This document shows positions 55,354-64,000 of a stretch of 64,000 bases of DNA, piece by piece. Source of the stretch: Lysobacter sp. yr284 (lineage in GTDB: Bacteria > Pseudomonadota > Gammaproteobacteria > Xanthomonadales > Xanthomonadaceae); NCBI RefSeq assembly GCF_900107375.1, contig NZ_FNPT01000005.1, forward strand, positions 124,001-188,000, given 5' to 3'. Position numbers and translations under genes: made by a program. Numbering within the stretch: position 1 is the stretch's first letter; each line of letters starts with the position of its first letter. The notes under the pieces are model-generated. The model had not been told where the DNA came from, searched no databases, and worked only from the letters and a program-made list of their open reading frames with translations.

Positions 55354-56376
55354 TCACCGCCCGGGCAAGCCGTCGTTGCGCGTCAGCGCATCCACCCGGC
55401 GCCGTTCGTTCGGCGCGAAGTCCGCGAGCAAGGCGTCCAGCCGCTGGCGCCGCTGCGCCTCGCTCAGGCCGCCGTCGGCGAGCACGCGCTGGCGTTGCGC
55501 GGCATAGCTGCGCAGGCGCAACTGCCATTGCGCGCGGCGTTGGTCCAGTTCGGCCAGGCGCTGCGCCGCCGCGACGCCGTACTGCGCTTCGCGCTGGGCG
55601 TAGCGCGTCGCCGCGTCGGTGCCGTCGTGCTCGAAGCGCTGGTTCTGCGCCAGCGCATCGCGCAACTGCGCGCTTGCCTGCAACGCGGGTTCGGCGGCCG
55701 CGGCGCGGTCGAGGTCGGCCAGGGCGTTCACGCGCGTCTTCGCATCCAGCCCCTGCTGCGCCAGCAACTCACCGCGCGCCGCGCCGCGCTGGCGCGCCAG
55801 TTCGTAGTCGGCTTCTTCCTGCGCATAGAAAGCCTGCGCGAGTTCCTCGCCCAGGCGCTCGCGGCGCAAGGCGCGCACCTGCGCGAACGCGGCCTCGGCG
55901 CCGCCGGCGGCCTGGGCCAGGGCCACCGAATCGCGCTCCAGCGCGACGTAGGCGTCGTACCAGGCCAGCACCGTCGCCAGCGCCGGCGGCGCCAGTCGCG
56001 GATGCAGGTGCAGGGCCAGGGCCGAACGGATCGTCTCGGGCGAGCGTTCGCCGCTGCGCGCCAGGAAGTAGTCGAACAGGCGGCGCAGTTCGCGGTCCGC
56101 GCGCGGGCGGCCGAGCGCGTCGAGCGTGGCCGCGCCGTCCACGTCGGTATCGCGCAGCGAATCGGCGGCGCGCGCCGGTTCCGCCGCGACCGGGCCCGAC
56201 CCGCGCGCGTCCGCCGCGCGCGGATCGGGATCGGCGAGCTGGCCGCCGTCGCCGCTGCTGACCACGGTCGCCGACGACAACAGCGGCCGCTCCAGCAATC
56301 CGCCGACCGCGAACACCGCGGCGATCGCCAATACCGCGACGATCGCCATGGCGATGACCAGCGCGGTCGCGCGCAT
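55354..56376 (-). CDS. Lipase-specific foldase / secretion chaperone
   Basis: 340 residues. A single N-terminal TM helix (LVIAMAIVAVLAIAAVFAVGGLL) anchors it in the inner membrane, followed by an Ala/Pro linker and a helical periplasmic domain. RELRRLFDYFLARSGE is the conserved Rx1-x2FDY(F/C)L(S/T)A-type lipase chaperone motif. It helps the lipase encoded just upstream on the same strand fold in the periplasm before type II secretion. Confidence 0.92.
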   Translation of the reverse strand: MRATALVIAMAIVAVLAIAAVFAVGGLLERPLLSSATVVSSGDGGQLADPDPRAADARGSGPVAAEPARAADSLRDTDVDGAATLDALGRPRADRELRRLFDYFLARSGERSPETIRSALALHLHPRLAPPALATVLAWYDAYVALERDSVALAQAAGGAEAAFAQVRALRRERLGEELAQAFYAQEEADYELARQRGAARGELLAQQGLDAKTRVNALADLDRAAAAEPALQASAQLRDALAQNQRFEHDGTDAATRYAQREAQYGVAAAQRLAELDQRRAQWQLRLRSYAAQRQRVLADGGLSEAQRRQRLDALLADFAPNERRRVDALTRNDGLPGR

Positions 56377-56378
56377 GC

Positions 56379-57323
56379 TTACAGCCCCGCGTTCTTGAGC
56401 CGGTTGAGGTGGGCGCGGTAGACGCTGGTCGGATTGGCGCTGAACAGCCCGCGCAGGCCGGCGATCTGGTTGACCTCGTCGAGATGGTTCCATTCGTAGT
56501 CGTCGCGGATCACCTGGCCCCAATGGCTGGAGCAGCGCCCGACCAAACCGTCGTTGGCTTCGCCGCCGAACAGCAGGCCGCCTGCGATCATCGCCGGGTC
56601 CGAGGCGTCGAACCAGTTGGTCGAGTTGGACGTACCGCCGAACGAGTAATAGCGCACCCCGCCGGCCGCCGCCGCGCCGTTGCCGCAGGCGGTGGTCGGC
56701 TTGCCCTGCGGATAGCGCGCGTTGAAGTTCGCCGAGCCGGCGCTGTCGAGCGCCTTGAGCGCGGCCAGCGAATCCTGCGGCGACTGGCCGCCGGACAGCG
56801 CGCCGATCAGCGAGGAAAACGCGTTCACGAACGAGGCGATCAACGGCCGCAGCGGCGAGCCGTCGGGCACGGTGGTGCCGATGAAGTCGGCGACCTTGCT
56901 GCCGGCGTGCGGCGAGCCGATCGAGGTCATCGACGCGACCAGGTCCGGCCGCACCGCCGCGACGTAGCGCGCGGTCGGCCCGCCCTGGCTGTGGCCGACC
57001 AGGTTGAACTTGGTGTAGCCGTGCAAGGCCTGCAGGGTTTCCAGCTGGTCGATCAACTGCTCGCCGCGCACTTCGTTGGCGTTGGCCGCCGAGACCTGGG
57101 CCACGTACACCTGCGCGCCGCCGGAACGCAGCGCCTGCGGGATGCCGAACCAGTAGTCGTAGACGCCGCCGATGGCGTCGAAGCCGAACAGGCCGTGCAC
57201 CAGCACCACCGGGTAGCGGGTCTTGGTGTAGTCGTCGGCGCTGGCCGGGAAGGCCGCGGCGCAGCACAGCAGGGCGAACAGCACGGGCGCGCCGAACAGA
57301 CGGCGCAGGTTGAGTCGCGACAT
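56379..57323 (-). CDS. Secreted triacylglycerol lipase (family I)
   Basis: 314 residues. Signal peptide of about 28 residues (FALLCCAAAFPASA). YPVVLVHGLFGFD is the oxyanion-hole segment, GHSQGG carries the nucleophile Ser112, and DGLVG and SSHWGQVIRDDYEWNHLDEVNQ supply the catalytic Asp, the calcium-site Asp and the His. This is the Pseudomonas/Burkholderia-type lipase that needs a foldase, encoded two bases downstream. It is exported, probably by type II secretion. Confidence 0.94.
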   Translation of the reverse strand: MSRLNLRRLFGAPVLFALLCCAAAFPASADDYTKTRYPVVLVHGLFGFDAIGGVYDYWFGIPQALRSGGAQVYVAQVSAANANEVRGEQLIDQLETLQALHGYTKFNLVGHSQGGPTARYVAAVRPDLVASMTSIGSPHAGSKVADFIGTTVPDGSPLRPLIASFVNAFSSLIGALSGGQSPQDSLAALKALDSAGSANFNARYPQGKPTTACGNGAAAAGGVRYYSFGGTSNSTNWFDASDPAMIAGGLLFGGEANDGLVGRCSSHWGQVIRDDYEWNHLDEVNQIAGLRGLFSANPTSVYRAHLNRLKNAGL

Positions 57324-57586
57324 GGTCCCTCCCAAGGACACGACGGCAGCGCGCCGACGGGTCGACTGTACGAATGGGTATGGCGCGGACACGCCGCGCT
57401 GCACCATACCGTGGGGAACTGTGATCCCGGCGGGAGAAACGAGGGTGCGGCGGCGGCCGTCGCGGCGGAAAATGCTGCGTCGCATCGTAGTTTGCGCGGT
57501 AACCGTGGTGTTGCGGCTGCGCCAAGGCACCCACCGACCCAGGCCGCCTCCACCCGCAGTCGCCCCACCCGCCCGCATCGCCGACA

Positions 57587-58414
57587 ATGCCCCTCCCGCT
57601 GTCGACTCCTGGACCCATGGGCCCGCAACGCATCGTCTGCCTCACCGAGGAACCCACCGAGACCCTGTACCTGCTCGGCGAGCAGGACCGCATCGTCGGC
57701 ATCAGCGGCTTCACCGTGCGCCCGCCGCAGGCGCGCAAGGAAAAGCCCAAGGTCAGCGCCTTCACCAGCGCCAAGATCGGCGAGATCCTCAAGCTCAAGC
57801 CCGATTTCGTGATCGGGTTTTCCGACATCCAGGCCGGGATCGCCGCCGAGCTGATCAAGCACGGCGTCGAGGTGTGGATCAGCAATCACCGCAGCGTCGC
57901 CGGCATCGTCGACTACGTGCGCCGGCTCGGCGCGCTGGTCGGCGCGGGCGAGCGCGCGCATGCGCTGGCCGGCGAACTGGAACGCAATCTCGACGCCGCG
58001 CGCGAGCGCGCCGCGCGCCTGCCGCGCCGGCCCAAGGTCTATTTCGAGGAATGGGACGACCCGCAGATCACCGGCATCGCCTGGGTGTCCGAGCTGGTCG
58101 GCATCGCCGGCGGCGACGACGTGTTCCCCGAACACGCGGCGATGCCGCTGGCGCGCGACCGCATCCTGGCCGACCCGCTCGAAGCCGCGCGACGCGCGCC
58201 GGAGCTGATCCTGGGCAGTTGGTGCGGCAAGAAATTCCGTCCCGAGCAGGTGGCCGCGCGCGAAGGCTGGAGCGAGGTGCCGGCGGTGCGCGACGGCGAG
58301 CTGCACGAGGTCAAGTCGCCGATCATCCTGCAGCCGGGGCCGGCGGCGCTGACCGCGGGCGTCGACGAGTTGAGCCGGATCATCGAAGGCTGGGCGCGGC
58401 GGCGCGCGGGCTGA
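57587..58414 (+). CDS. BtuF-like cobalamin/metal-binding protein without signal peptide
   Basis: 275 residues; ATG at 57617 is an alternative that starts at MGPQRIVCLTEEPTETLY. The two-lobed periplasmic-binding fold is indicated by RIVCLTEEPTETLYLLGEQDRIVGISG, LKLKPDFVIGFSDIQ and VYFEEWDDPQITGIAWVSELV. Relatives carry cobalamin to BtuCD, but here no signal peptide and no permease gene are seen, so the usual periplasmic role is in doubt. It stands alone, divergent from the lipase gene. Confidence 0.75.
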   Translation: MPLPLSTPGPMGPQRIVCLTEEPTETLYLLGEQDRIVGISGFTVRPPQARKEKPKVSAFTSAKIGEILKLKPDFVIGFSDIQAGIAAELIKHGVEVWISNHRSVAGIVDYVRRLGALVGAGERAHALAGELERNLDAARERAARLPRRPKVYFEEWDDPQITGIAWVSELVGIAGGDDVFPEHAAMPLARDRILADPLEAARRAPELILGSWCGKKFRPEQVAAREGWSEVPAVRDGELHEVKSPIILQPGPAALTAGVDELSRIIEGWARRRAG

Positions 58415-58439
58415 GTTCGTTCTCGCAAGCGCTGCGCCG

Positions 58440-58540
58440 CGGCTCTTGTGGGAGGGCCTTCAGGTCCGAGGCTTTGCGCACAGGTCGCCGCGAACTGACA
58501 CAAAAGCATCGGGCCTGAAGGCCCTCCCACAAGAGCGCTT
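58440..58540. repeat. GGGAGGGCCTTCAGG REP pair
   Basis: ttgtgggagggccttcaggtcc at 58446 and gggcctgaaggccctcccacaag at 58512-58534 form an inverted pair between convergent genes. Confidence 0.85.
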
Positions 58541-58997
58541 ATTCCGCATCCAGCCCGCGGCGGAAATACACCACGCGTTCGGTCTCTTCGAAGCCGCAAG
58601 CGGCATGCGCGCGGTGCGCGTCGGCGTTGTCGAGCAAAGCATCGGAGGCCAATTCGCGGCAGCCGCGTTCGCGGCCCCATGCCGCCACCGCCGCGACCAG
58701 CGCGCGCCCGATGCCCAGCCCGCGACGCGACGGCGTCACGTACCAGCCCTCCAAAAACGCCACCGGCGACGACTCGGTGCCGTTGACGTAATCGCGGCGC
58801 AGGCTGGCCTCGGCGAACCCGCACAGGCCCTCGCCGTCCTCGGCCACGAACGCGATCCGGCGCGCGTCCTCGAACCAGTCGTCCAGTTCGCCGGCCAGTT
58901 CCGCCGGCGACGGCTCCGGCCACAGCTGCGCCCGCAACCGCGCCCAGGCGCCGCGATCGGCCGCAACGGCCGCGCGCACGCGCCAGGGCGGATTCAC
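58539..58997 (-). CDS. GNAT acetyltransferase, AAC(6')-like
   Basis: 152 residues from a GTG that overlaps the pdxH stop (GTGA). [21 protein letters not shown] at the N-terminus, [42 protein letters not shown] (acetyl-CoA binding) and [30 protein letters not shown] strongly resemble aminoglycoside 6'-N-acetyltransferases of the chromosomal type. Whether it acts on aminoglycosides or another amine is not settled by sequence. Confidence 0.78.
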   Translation of the reverse strand: MNPPWRVRAAVAADRGAWARLRAQLWPEPSPAELAGELDDWFEDARRIAFVAEDGEGLCGFAEASLRRDYVNGTESSPVAFLEGWYVTPSRRGLGIGRALVAAVAAWGRERGCRELASDALLDNADAHRAHAACGFEETERVVYFRRGLDAE

Positions 58998-59599
58998 GGA
59001 TACAGCATCCGCTTGCTGTAGGCGCCGGCGCGGTCGCTTTCGTACAACCAGCGCTCGTGCAGGCGGAAGTCGGCGCCGTACCAGAACTCGATCTTGTCGG
59101 CGCGCACGCGCAGGCCGGTCCAGCGCGACGGGCGCGGCACGTCGCGGCCGTCGAAGGAGCGATCGGCCTCGGCCAGGCGCTGTTCGAAGGCGTCGCGGCC
59201 TTCCAGGGTTTCCGACTGCTTCGACGCCCACGCGCCGAGCTGGCTGCCGCGCGGGCGGCTGGCGAAATAAGCGTCGGCTTCGGCGTCGGAGACGATCTCC
59301 ACCGCGCCTTCGATCCGCACCTGCACGCCGTGGCGCACGCGCGGCCAGTGGAACAGCAGCGCGGCGTGCGGATTGGCCTGCAGCTCGCGGCCCTTGCGGC
59401 CGTCGAGGTGGGTGTAGAACACGAAGCCGCGCGCGTCGTGCGCCTTCAACAGCACCGTGCGCACGGACGGGCGGCCGTCGAGCGAGGCGGTGGCGACGCT
59501 CATCGCGGTCGGATCGGGCTCGCCGGCCGCGCGCGCTTCGGCGAACAGCGTGTCGAACGTGGCGAGGGCTTCGTTGAGCAAATCGGCGGTCTGGTTCAT
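58994..59599 (-). CDS. pdxH: Pyridoxamine 5'-phosphate oxidase
   Basis: 201 residues. It makes PLP from PNP or PMP with FMN. Seen: [53 protein letters not shown], the FMN site, QVRIEGAVE and [15 protein letters not shown], and the closing [24 protein letters not shown](W)xY. ATG at 59599. It overlaps the GNAT gene and is divergent from the kinase gene. Confidence 0.96.
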   Translation of the reverse strand: MNQTADLLNEALATFDTLFAEARAAGEPDPTAMSVATASLDGRPSVRTVLLKAHDARGFVFYTHLDGRKGRELQANPHAALLFHWPRVRHGVQVRIEGAVEIVSDAEADAYFASRPRGSQLGAWASKQSETLEGRDAFEQRLAEADRSFDGRDVPRPSRWTGLRVRADKIEFWYGADFRLHERWLYESDRAGAYSKRMLYP

Positions 59600-59616
59600 T
59601 GCGCTATTGTGAGCGC

Positions 59617-60495
59617 ATGTCGCCGCGCCCGCACCTGCCCGCCGCCCGCGCGCCCGCCACATCGGGCAAAGCCGCCGCCGCGGGCAGCGACGCCGCGCAC
59701 GGTTTCCCTGCGGCGTTCGTCGCCGCCGCGCTCGCCGACGCCCTGGCGATCCGCGCGCCGGCCGGCCACGCGCGCGTGTATGCGATCAGCGGCCTGCAAG
59801 GCAGCGGCAAATCGACGCTGGCCGCGCAGCTGGCCGCGGCCGCGCAGGCGCGCGGGCTGCGCACGGCGGTGCTGTCGATCGACGATTTCTATCTCGGCCG
59901 GCGCGAGCGCCTGCACCTGGGCCGACAGGTGCACCCGTTGCTGGCCACGCGCGGGCCGCCGGGCACCCACGACGCCGCGCTGGCCTGCGCCCTGATCGAG
60001 GACCTGCGCCACGGCGCCGCGGTGCGCCTGCCGCGCTTCGACAAGCTCGCCGACACCCGCCTGCCGCCGTCGCGCTGGCCGCGCGCGCACGGGGTCGACC
60101 TGGTGGTATTGGAAGGCTGGTTTTTGGGCGCGCCGGCGCAGGACCCGGCGCAACTGGCCGAGCCGGTCAACGCGCTGGAACGCGACGAAGACGCGCACGG
60201 CGTCTGGCGCGATTACTGCAATCGCGCCCTGGCCGCGGACTATCCGCCGCTGTGGGCGCGGCTGGACCGTCTGCTGTTCCTGCAGCCGCCGGGGTTCGAG
60301 GTGGTGGCGGGCTGGCGCTGGCAACAGGAGCAAGCGCTGCAGGCGCGCCATCCGCGCCGCCAGGGCATGACCCGGACGCAGGTGCAGCGCTTCGTGAGCC
60401 TGTTCGAGCGGGTCAGCCGGCAGGCGCTGGCGCGGCTGCCGGGCATCGCCGATCGGACGGTGGTGCTGGATGCGCAGCGCAGGCCGCAAGCTTAG
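59617..60495 (+). CDS. P-loop kinase, D-glycerate 3-kinase-like
   Basis: 292 residues from ATG at 59617. [11 protein letters not shown] is Walker A (about 59-69); [34 protein letters not shown] and [11 protein letters not shown] are typical of the GLYK/YggC-type kinase family. The DDFY motif is the usual substrate-binding mark. Plants use relatives for glycerate in photorespiration; the bacterial substrate here is not proven. Confidence 0.82.
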   Translation: MSPRPHLPAARAPATSGKAAAAGSDAAHGFPAAFVAAALADALAIRAPAGHARVYAISGLQGSGKSTLAAQLAAAAQARGLRTAVLSIDDFYLGRRERLHLGRQVHPLLATRGPPGTHDAALACALIEDLRHGAAVRLPRFDKLADTRLPPSRWPRAHGVDLVVLEGWFLGAPAQDPAQLAEPVNALERDEDAHGVWRDYCNRALAADYPPLWARLDRLLFLQPPGFEVVAGWRWQQEQALQARHPRRQGMTRTQVQRFVSLFERVSRQALARLPGIADRTVVLDAQRRPQA

Positions 60496-60509
60496 CCCGA
60501 TCGATCGCC

Positions 60510-60620
60510 CCGGAGCGGAGAGCGTCGGGCCTGAAGGCCCTCCCACCGAAGCCCATGGCATCGGCGTGTGAGAGGCCTGGCCCTCGTGGGAGGGCCTTCG
60601 GGCCGAGGCTGCCCTTTCAG
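60510..60620. repeat. GGGAGGGCCTTCGGGCC REP pair
   Basis: gcgtcgggcctgaaggccctcccacc at 60520 and cgtgggagggccttcgggccg at 60585-60605 form an inverted pair between the kinase and dodecin genes. Confidence 0.8.
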
Positions 60621-60633
60621 CCGCGACGCCCGC

Positions 60634-60837
60634 TCACTTCACCACGAAGCTGATTTTCAGGTTCACCCGCCACTCCTGGATGTTGCCGGCCGCATCGGTG
60701 GTGACCTTGATCTCGTTGACCCAGGCGCCCTGGATGTCCTTGACCGATTCGGCGCACTTGGCCAAACCGGACTTGACCGCGTCCTCGATGCCGGTGGTGG
60801 AGGAAGTGCTGAGTTCGATGACCTTGGCGACCGACAT
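60634..60837 (-). CDS. Dodecin
   Basis: 67 residues, the normal size. VIELSTSSTTGIEDAVKSGLAKC and IKVTTDAAGNIQEWRVNLKISF match dodecins, which form hollow dodecamers that store flavins or CoA. GGAG-type site before the ATG at 60837; the longer frame upstream is not needed. Confidence 0.94.
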   Translation of the reverse strand: MSVAKVIELSTSSTTGIEDAVKSGLAKCAESVKDIQGAWVNEIKVTTDAAGNIQEWRVNLKISFVVK

Positions 60838-60994
60838 ATGCGTCTCTCCTGTGGCGCGCGGCGGGAACGGGGCCGCGCCGCGGCGCGCGCGGGCCGGCGA
60901 CGGCGGGAACTGCGAGCCTAGGCCGGGGCTCGTTAAGCCGGCGCAAGCGTCGCGGCGGCGCAAGCGCGGGCGCGGCGTGCCCTACAATCGCGGC

Positions 60995-61561
60995 ATGAAT
61001 CCGGCGAGCAATCTGATCCTGGTCGGGCCGATGGGCTCGGGCAAAACCTGCATCGGCAAGCGCCTGGCCGAGCGCTTCGGCCTGCGCGCGGTCGACGCCG
61101 ACCGCGAGGTCGAGCTGCGCGCCGGCGCGCGCGTCGCCGAAATCTTCGAACACGAGGGCGAAGCCGGCTTTCGCGCGCGCGAGAGCGCGGTGCTGGCCGA
61201 GCTGCTGGCCGGCGACGGCCTGCTGCTGTCCACCGGCGGCGGCGCGGTGCTGGCGGCGGACAACCGTCGGCTGTTGCGCGAACGCGGTTTCGTCGTATAC
61301 CTGCAGGTCAGCGTCGAGCAGCAGCTCGAGCGGCTGGCCCAGGACCGCAGCCGCCCGCTGCTGGCGCGCGGCGACCGCGAACAGGTGCTGCGCGATCTCG
61401 CCCGGGTGCGCGCGCCGCTGTACGCGCAAGCCGCCGACCTGCAATTCGACACCGGCGCCGGCGGCGCCGGCGAGGCCGCGCTGGGCCTGGCGCGGCAGCT
61501 CGACGCGCTGTGGCGGCGCCCGCCTTCGTCCACGCCTTCCCCCCTTGGAGCCACCGCATGA
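60995..61561 (+). CDS. aroK: Shikimate kinase
   Basis: 188 residues. [18 protein letters not shown] is Walker A (about 11-28), [11 protein letters not shown] and the GGGAVL segment are shikimate-binding, and RSRPLLARG with a later Arg is the lid. It phosphorylates shikimate in the aromatic pathway. The stop overlaps aroB (ATGA). TACAAT lies 12 bases before the start, so a leaderless or very short leader message is possible. Confidence 0.95.
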   Translation: MNPASNLILVGPMGSGKTCIGKRLAERFGLRAVDADREVELRAGARVAEIFEHEGEAGFRARESAVLAELLAGDGLLLSTGGGAVLAADNRRLLRERGFVVYLQVSVEQQLERLAQDRSRPLLARGDREQVLRDLARVRAPLYAQAADLQFDTGAGGAGEAALGLARQLDALWRRPPSSTPSPLGATA

Positions 61562-62664
61562 GCGCGCCGCGCAAAGTCGAAGTGTCCGGCGACGCCGGCT
61601 ACAGCATCGAGATCGGTCCCGGCCTGCTCGCCGACGGCGCGCGCCTGGCCAGGCCGCTGCGCGGCCGCCACGCGCTGCTCGTCAGCGACGGCAACGTCGC
61701 CCCGCTCTACCTCGACGGCGTGCTGGCCGCGCTGGCGCAGGCCCGGCCCGAGCTCAGCGTCGCCACGTTCGCGATCCCGCCCGGCGAACACGAGAAGACC
61801 CTGGAGCGCTTCAGCCAGTGCCTGCACGCGCTGTCCGAGCTCGGCGCGACCCGCGACGCGACGGTGATCGCGCTCGGCGGCGGCGTGGTCGGCGACCTCG
61901 CCGGCTTCGCCGCGGCCTGCTGGATGCGCGGCATCGACTGCGTGCAGCTGCCGACCACGCTGCTGGCGATGGTCGATTCCTCGGTCGGCGGCAAGACCGC
62001 GGTCGACCTGCCCAGCGGCAAGAACCTGGTCGGCGCGTTCCATCCGCCGCGCGCGGTGATCGCCGACACCGCGGCGCTGCGCACCCTGCCCGACCGCGAG
62101 CTGCGCGCAGGCCTGGCCGAGGTGGTGAAGTACGGCGCGATCTTCGACGCCGGCTTCCTGGACTGGCTGGAAAGCCACGCCGAGGCCCTGCTGGCCCGCG
62201 ACGACGCCGCGCTGGCCGAGGCGATCGCGCGCAGCTGCGCGTTCAAGGCCGACGTGGTCGCGCGCGACCCCTACGAACGCGGCGACCGCGCCATGCTCAA
62301 CTTCGGCCACACCTTCGGCCACGCCATCGAGACCGAGCAAGGCTACGCCGGCACCAGCGGCGACGGCCTCAACCACGGCGAGGCGGTGGCGGTGGGCATG
62401 GTCCTGGCGGCGCGGCTGTCGGCCGCGCTCGGGCGCGCCGGCGCGGCCGACGCCGAACGCCTGCAGCGCCTGCTCGAACGCCTGGGCCTGCCGGTGCGCA
62501 TCCCCACCGGGCTCGACCCGCAGGCGCTGCTGGCGCGCATGCGCCTGGACAAGAAGGCCGACGCCTCCGGCCTGCGCTTCGTGCTGTGGGATCGCGCCGG
62601 CGCGGCGCGGATCGTGTCGGGCGTGGCGGACGAGCAGGTGCTGGCGGTGTTGCGCGCCGGCTGA
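61558..62664 (+). CDS. aroB: 3-dehydroquinate synthase
   Basis: 368 residues. [42 protein letters not shown] and HGEAVAVGM with [10 protein letters not shown] carry the NAD- and zinc-binding residues (Glu, two His). It makes dehydroquinate from DAHP, the step that feeds aroK's pathway. It is coupled to aroK by a four-base overlap. Confidence 0.97.
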   Translation: MSAPRKVEVSGDAGYSIEIGPGLLADGARLARPLRGRHALLVSDGNVAPLYLDGVLAALAQARPELSVATFAIPPGEHEKTLERFSQCLHALSELGATRDATVIALGGGVVGDLAGFAAACWMRGIDCVQLPTTLLAMVDSSVGGKTAVDLPSGKNLVGAFHPPRAVIADTAALRTLPDRELRAGLAEVVKYGAIFDAGFLDWLESHAEALLARDDAALAEAIARSCAFKADVVARDPYERGDRAMLNFGHTFGHAIETEQGYAGTSGDGLNHGEAVAVGMVLAARLSAALGRAGAADAERLQRLLERLGLPVRIPTGLDPQALLARMRLDKKADASGLRFVLWDRAGAARIVSGVADEQVLAVLRAG

Positions 62665-62743
62665 GCGCGTGCCGCCGCCGTCCGCGCAAACGCGGATGCG
62701 CCGGCGGCGGGCATCCACCGATGGATCGGCGCGGAAACCGGAA

Positions 62744-63118
62744 ATGAAGCCTTTCGGCAGATTCGCCTTGCTCGCCCTGTTGCTGCCCGCCGCAGCGCTG
62801 GCGGGCGGCTACCTCAACGCATGGGCGGCGCTGGATGCCTGCGCCGACCAGGCCTACCGCGAAGGACGCGAGCGCGAAGGCCACGACATGAAACTGCGGC
62901 CGCTGCCGTTGCGCCGCGATCGAGTATCGGCGCGGATCGTCGCGCCGTTCGTGGTCGAGGCCAGCTACCTGCTGCCGCGCGGCCTGCACGGCACCGTCTA
63001 CTCGCGCACTTACTTCGTCTTCGCCGGCCATCGGCGCGTGCTGGAGGCGCACGTCGTCCGTCTCGTCGACAACGAGCCGCGCCGTCCCCACGCTGTCGGC
63101 GCGCTTGCGCGGGGTTGA
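62744..63118 (+). CDS. Small exported protein of unknown function
   Basis: 124 residues. RFALLALLLPAAALAGG is a signal peptide or N-terminal anchor. The rest includes LDACADQAYREGREREGHDM, VEASYLLPRGLHGTVYSRTYFVFAG and HVVRLVDNEPRR. The ATG at 62744 follows GGAAA; an in-frame start at 62669 is less likely. I recognise no family. Confidence 0.6.
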   Translation: MKPFGRFALLALLLPAAALAGGYLNAWAALDACADQAYREGREREGHDMKLRPLPLRRDRVSARIVAPFVVEASYLLPRGLHGTVYSRTYFVFAGHRRVLEAHVVRLVDNEPRRPHAVGALARG

Positions 63119-63187
63119 ACGCCTCGCCCCAGGCCCGGACCCGACCCCGCCCGGCAAGACCACGCGCCGATTCGTTCCGGACGGCAG

Positions 63188-63225
63188 CAGCGGCGCGAGC
63201 CGCGATCGCGAAACCACGACTGCAT
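63188..63225. repeat. Single REP half copy
   Basis: agcagcggcgcgagccgcgatcgcgaaaccacgac resembles one arm of the GTAGGAGCGGCGCGAGCCGCGACCGC family, without its partner. Confidence 0.5.
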
Positions 63226-63287
63226 CGAAGGCGGCCGCCGCCGCAAAAATCGGCGGCGGCGTACGCGATGCGGTTCGCTGAGCCAGG

Positions 63288-63959
63288 TCAGCCCGGCCAG
63301 CCCTGGGCGTGCTCCAGGTAGCTCACGTGGCCGTCGAGCAATTCGGTCAGGTAGACCCGGGTCAGGATCGGGTGCGCTCCCCACACCTGGCGTGAGCGGG
63401 TCTTGACCGGGTTCCCCCCGGCGTAGCGCTGGCAGTACTGCACCGCGGGGTATTCGGGCTGGCCGACGTTGTTGGCCAGGCCCAGCGCCCAGTGTTCCCA
63501 GCTGTACCAATGGTCGCTGGCCATGACCACCGAGTACGAGGTCGGCGCGGTGCCGTTGGCGGCGGACAGGGTCAGTCCGGCGGCGACCGCGCACAACCGC
63601 GCGAGCGCGTCGCTGCAGGCTTGCTGCGCGTCGTCGTCGAGGTCGATGAAAGCGGCCTGGAAGTTCGCCGCCAGCGCCTGCGCCTGCGCCGTCGCCGCGG
63701 CGCCGCCGATGTCCTGCTGCACCCACTGCACGAAGCCCGGGTTCAGGCCGACGATCAGGCCGGCGGCGTTGAGGACGAAGGCCTGGGTGGAGATCGTCGG
63801 CGGGGTGTTGTCGGCGTGCCCGCCCGGGCCGCCGAACAGGGCGAAGCCCCAGCACGGCGCGTCGGGATAGGGATCGTCCCAGTCCGCATCGAGTACGACG
63901 CCCGCGTCGAGGTTGCTCGCGGCCAGTCCCTGCAGTTGTGCGTTGCTCAGTTGCGGCAT
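63288..63959 (-). CDS. Unknown protein
   Basis: 223 residues from ATG at 63959; another ATG at 63983 adds eight residues. There is no signal peptide. It has PCWGFALFGGPGGHADNTPPT near the N-terminus, a helical Ala-rich middle (AATAQAQALAANFQAAFIDLDDDAQQ), SVVMASDHWYSWEHWALGL, and ends in VYLTELLDGHVSYLEHAQGWPG. Neither domain nor operon context gives a function. The last bases of the window (63984-64000) lie upstream of it. Confidence 0.6.
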   Translation of the reverse strand: MPQLSNAQLQGLAASNLDAGVVLDADWDDPYPDAPCWGFALFGGPGGHADNTPPTISTQAFVLNAAGLIVGLNPGFVQWVQQDIGGAAATAQAQALAANFQAAFIDLDDDAQQACSDALARLCAVAAGLTLSAANGTAPTSYSVVMASDHWYSWEHWALGLANNVGQPEYPAVQYCQRYAGGNPVKTRSRQVWGAHPILTRVYLTELLDGHVSYLEHAQGWPG

Positions 63960-64000
63960 CGTCCGGCTCCGGTCGTGGTCCATCCACGTTGTCCTGTCTG

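Overview
The window is bacterial chromosome of very high GC (roughly 70 % by eye) and reads as a Lysobacter-like member of the Xanthomonadaceae. Gene order (kdsD-kdsC-lptC-lptA-lptB-rpoN-hpf-ptsN-hprK-rapZ, EIIA-ptsH-ptsI, mgtE, pyrB-ruvX-yqgE, pilU-pilT/yggS-proC, aroK-aroB), the GTAGGAGCGGCGCGAGCCGCGACCGC and GTGGGAGGGCCTTCAGGCCC repeat families, and an XVIPCD-type type IV secretion effector all point there. I see no rRNA, tRNA, CRISPR array, prophage or transposase gene.

Layout. 1-415: 5' part of a DUF2066 gene reading out of the window, divergent from purM (741-1805). purN and two DUF3108 genes follow only at 17133-19344; about 15 kb of accessory DNA lies between. It holds small membrane or unknown genes (2073-4115) and what looks like a phosphonate-use regulon: a phosphonatase-like HAD hydrolase, a DUF5690 MFS carrier and an FAD amine oxidoreductase (4266-7456), divergent phnF and an orphan phnM (11649-13722), and a TonB-dependent receptor (14743-16989). 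A 12-base motif, CACTAGACAGGT, lies 85-105 bases upstream of each of the three plus-strand units, and one copy sits between phnF and phnM. Two small secreted proteins and a TPR-TM-PAS membrane protein lie inside this region.

19521-33864: envelope and nitrogen-PTS housekeeping: murA, a bolA-type gene, Kdo synthesis (kdsD, kdsC), LPS export (lptCAB), rpoN, hpf, ptsN, hprK, rapZ, then an EF-hand protein, a Pro-rich lipoprotein, a mannose-type EIIA, HPr and enzyme I. No EIIB/EIIC is present, so this is a regulatory PTS.

33889-43945: a beta-lactamase-fold hydrolase, mgtE, a putative antibacterial type IV effector with its lipoprotein immunity partner (36777-38467), pyrB-ruvX-yqgE, a tag glycosylase with a histone-like tail, and a DUF4153 membrane protein. 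44085-47427: a tightly overlapping operon of unknown purpose (ATP-grasp ligase, FemAB/GNAT-like transferase, Rieske oxygenase). 47836-49677: two unknown proteins, one frameshifted.

49766-64000: twitching ATPases pilU and pilT, yggS, a HAD hydrolase, proC, a DUF4426 lipoprotein, a lipase with its foldase, a BtuF-like protein, a GNAT enzyme, pdxH, a P-loop kinase, dodecin, aroK-aroB and two unknown genes. Intergenic REP-like inverted repeats are numerous. All functions are read from sequence motifs alone; no database search was run.
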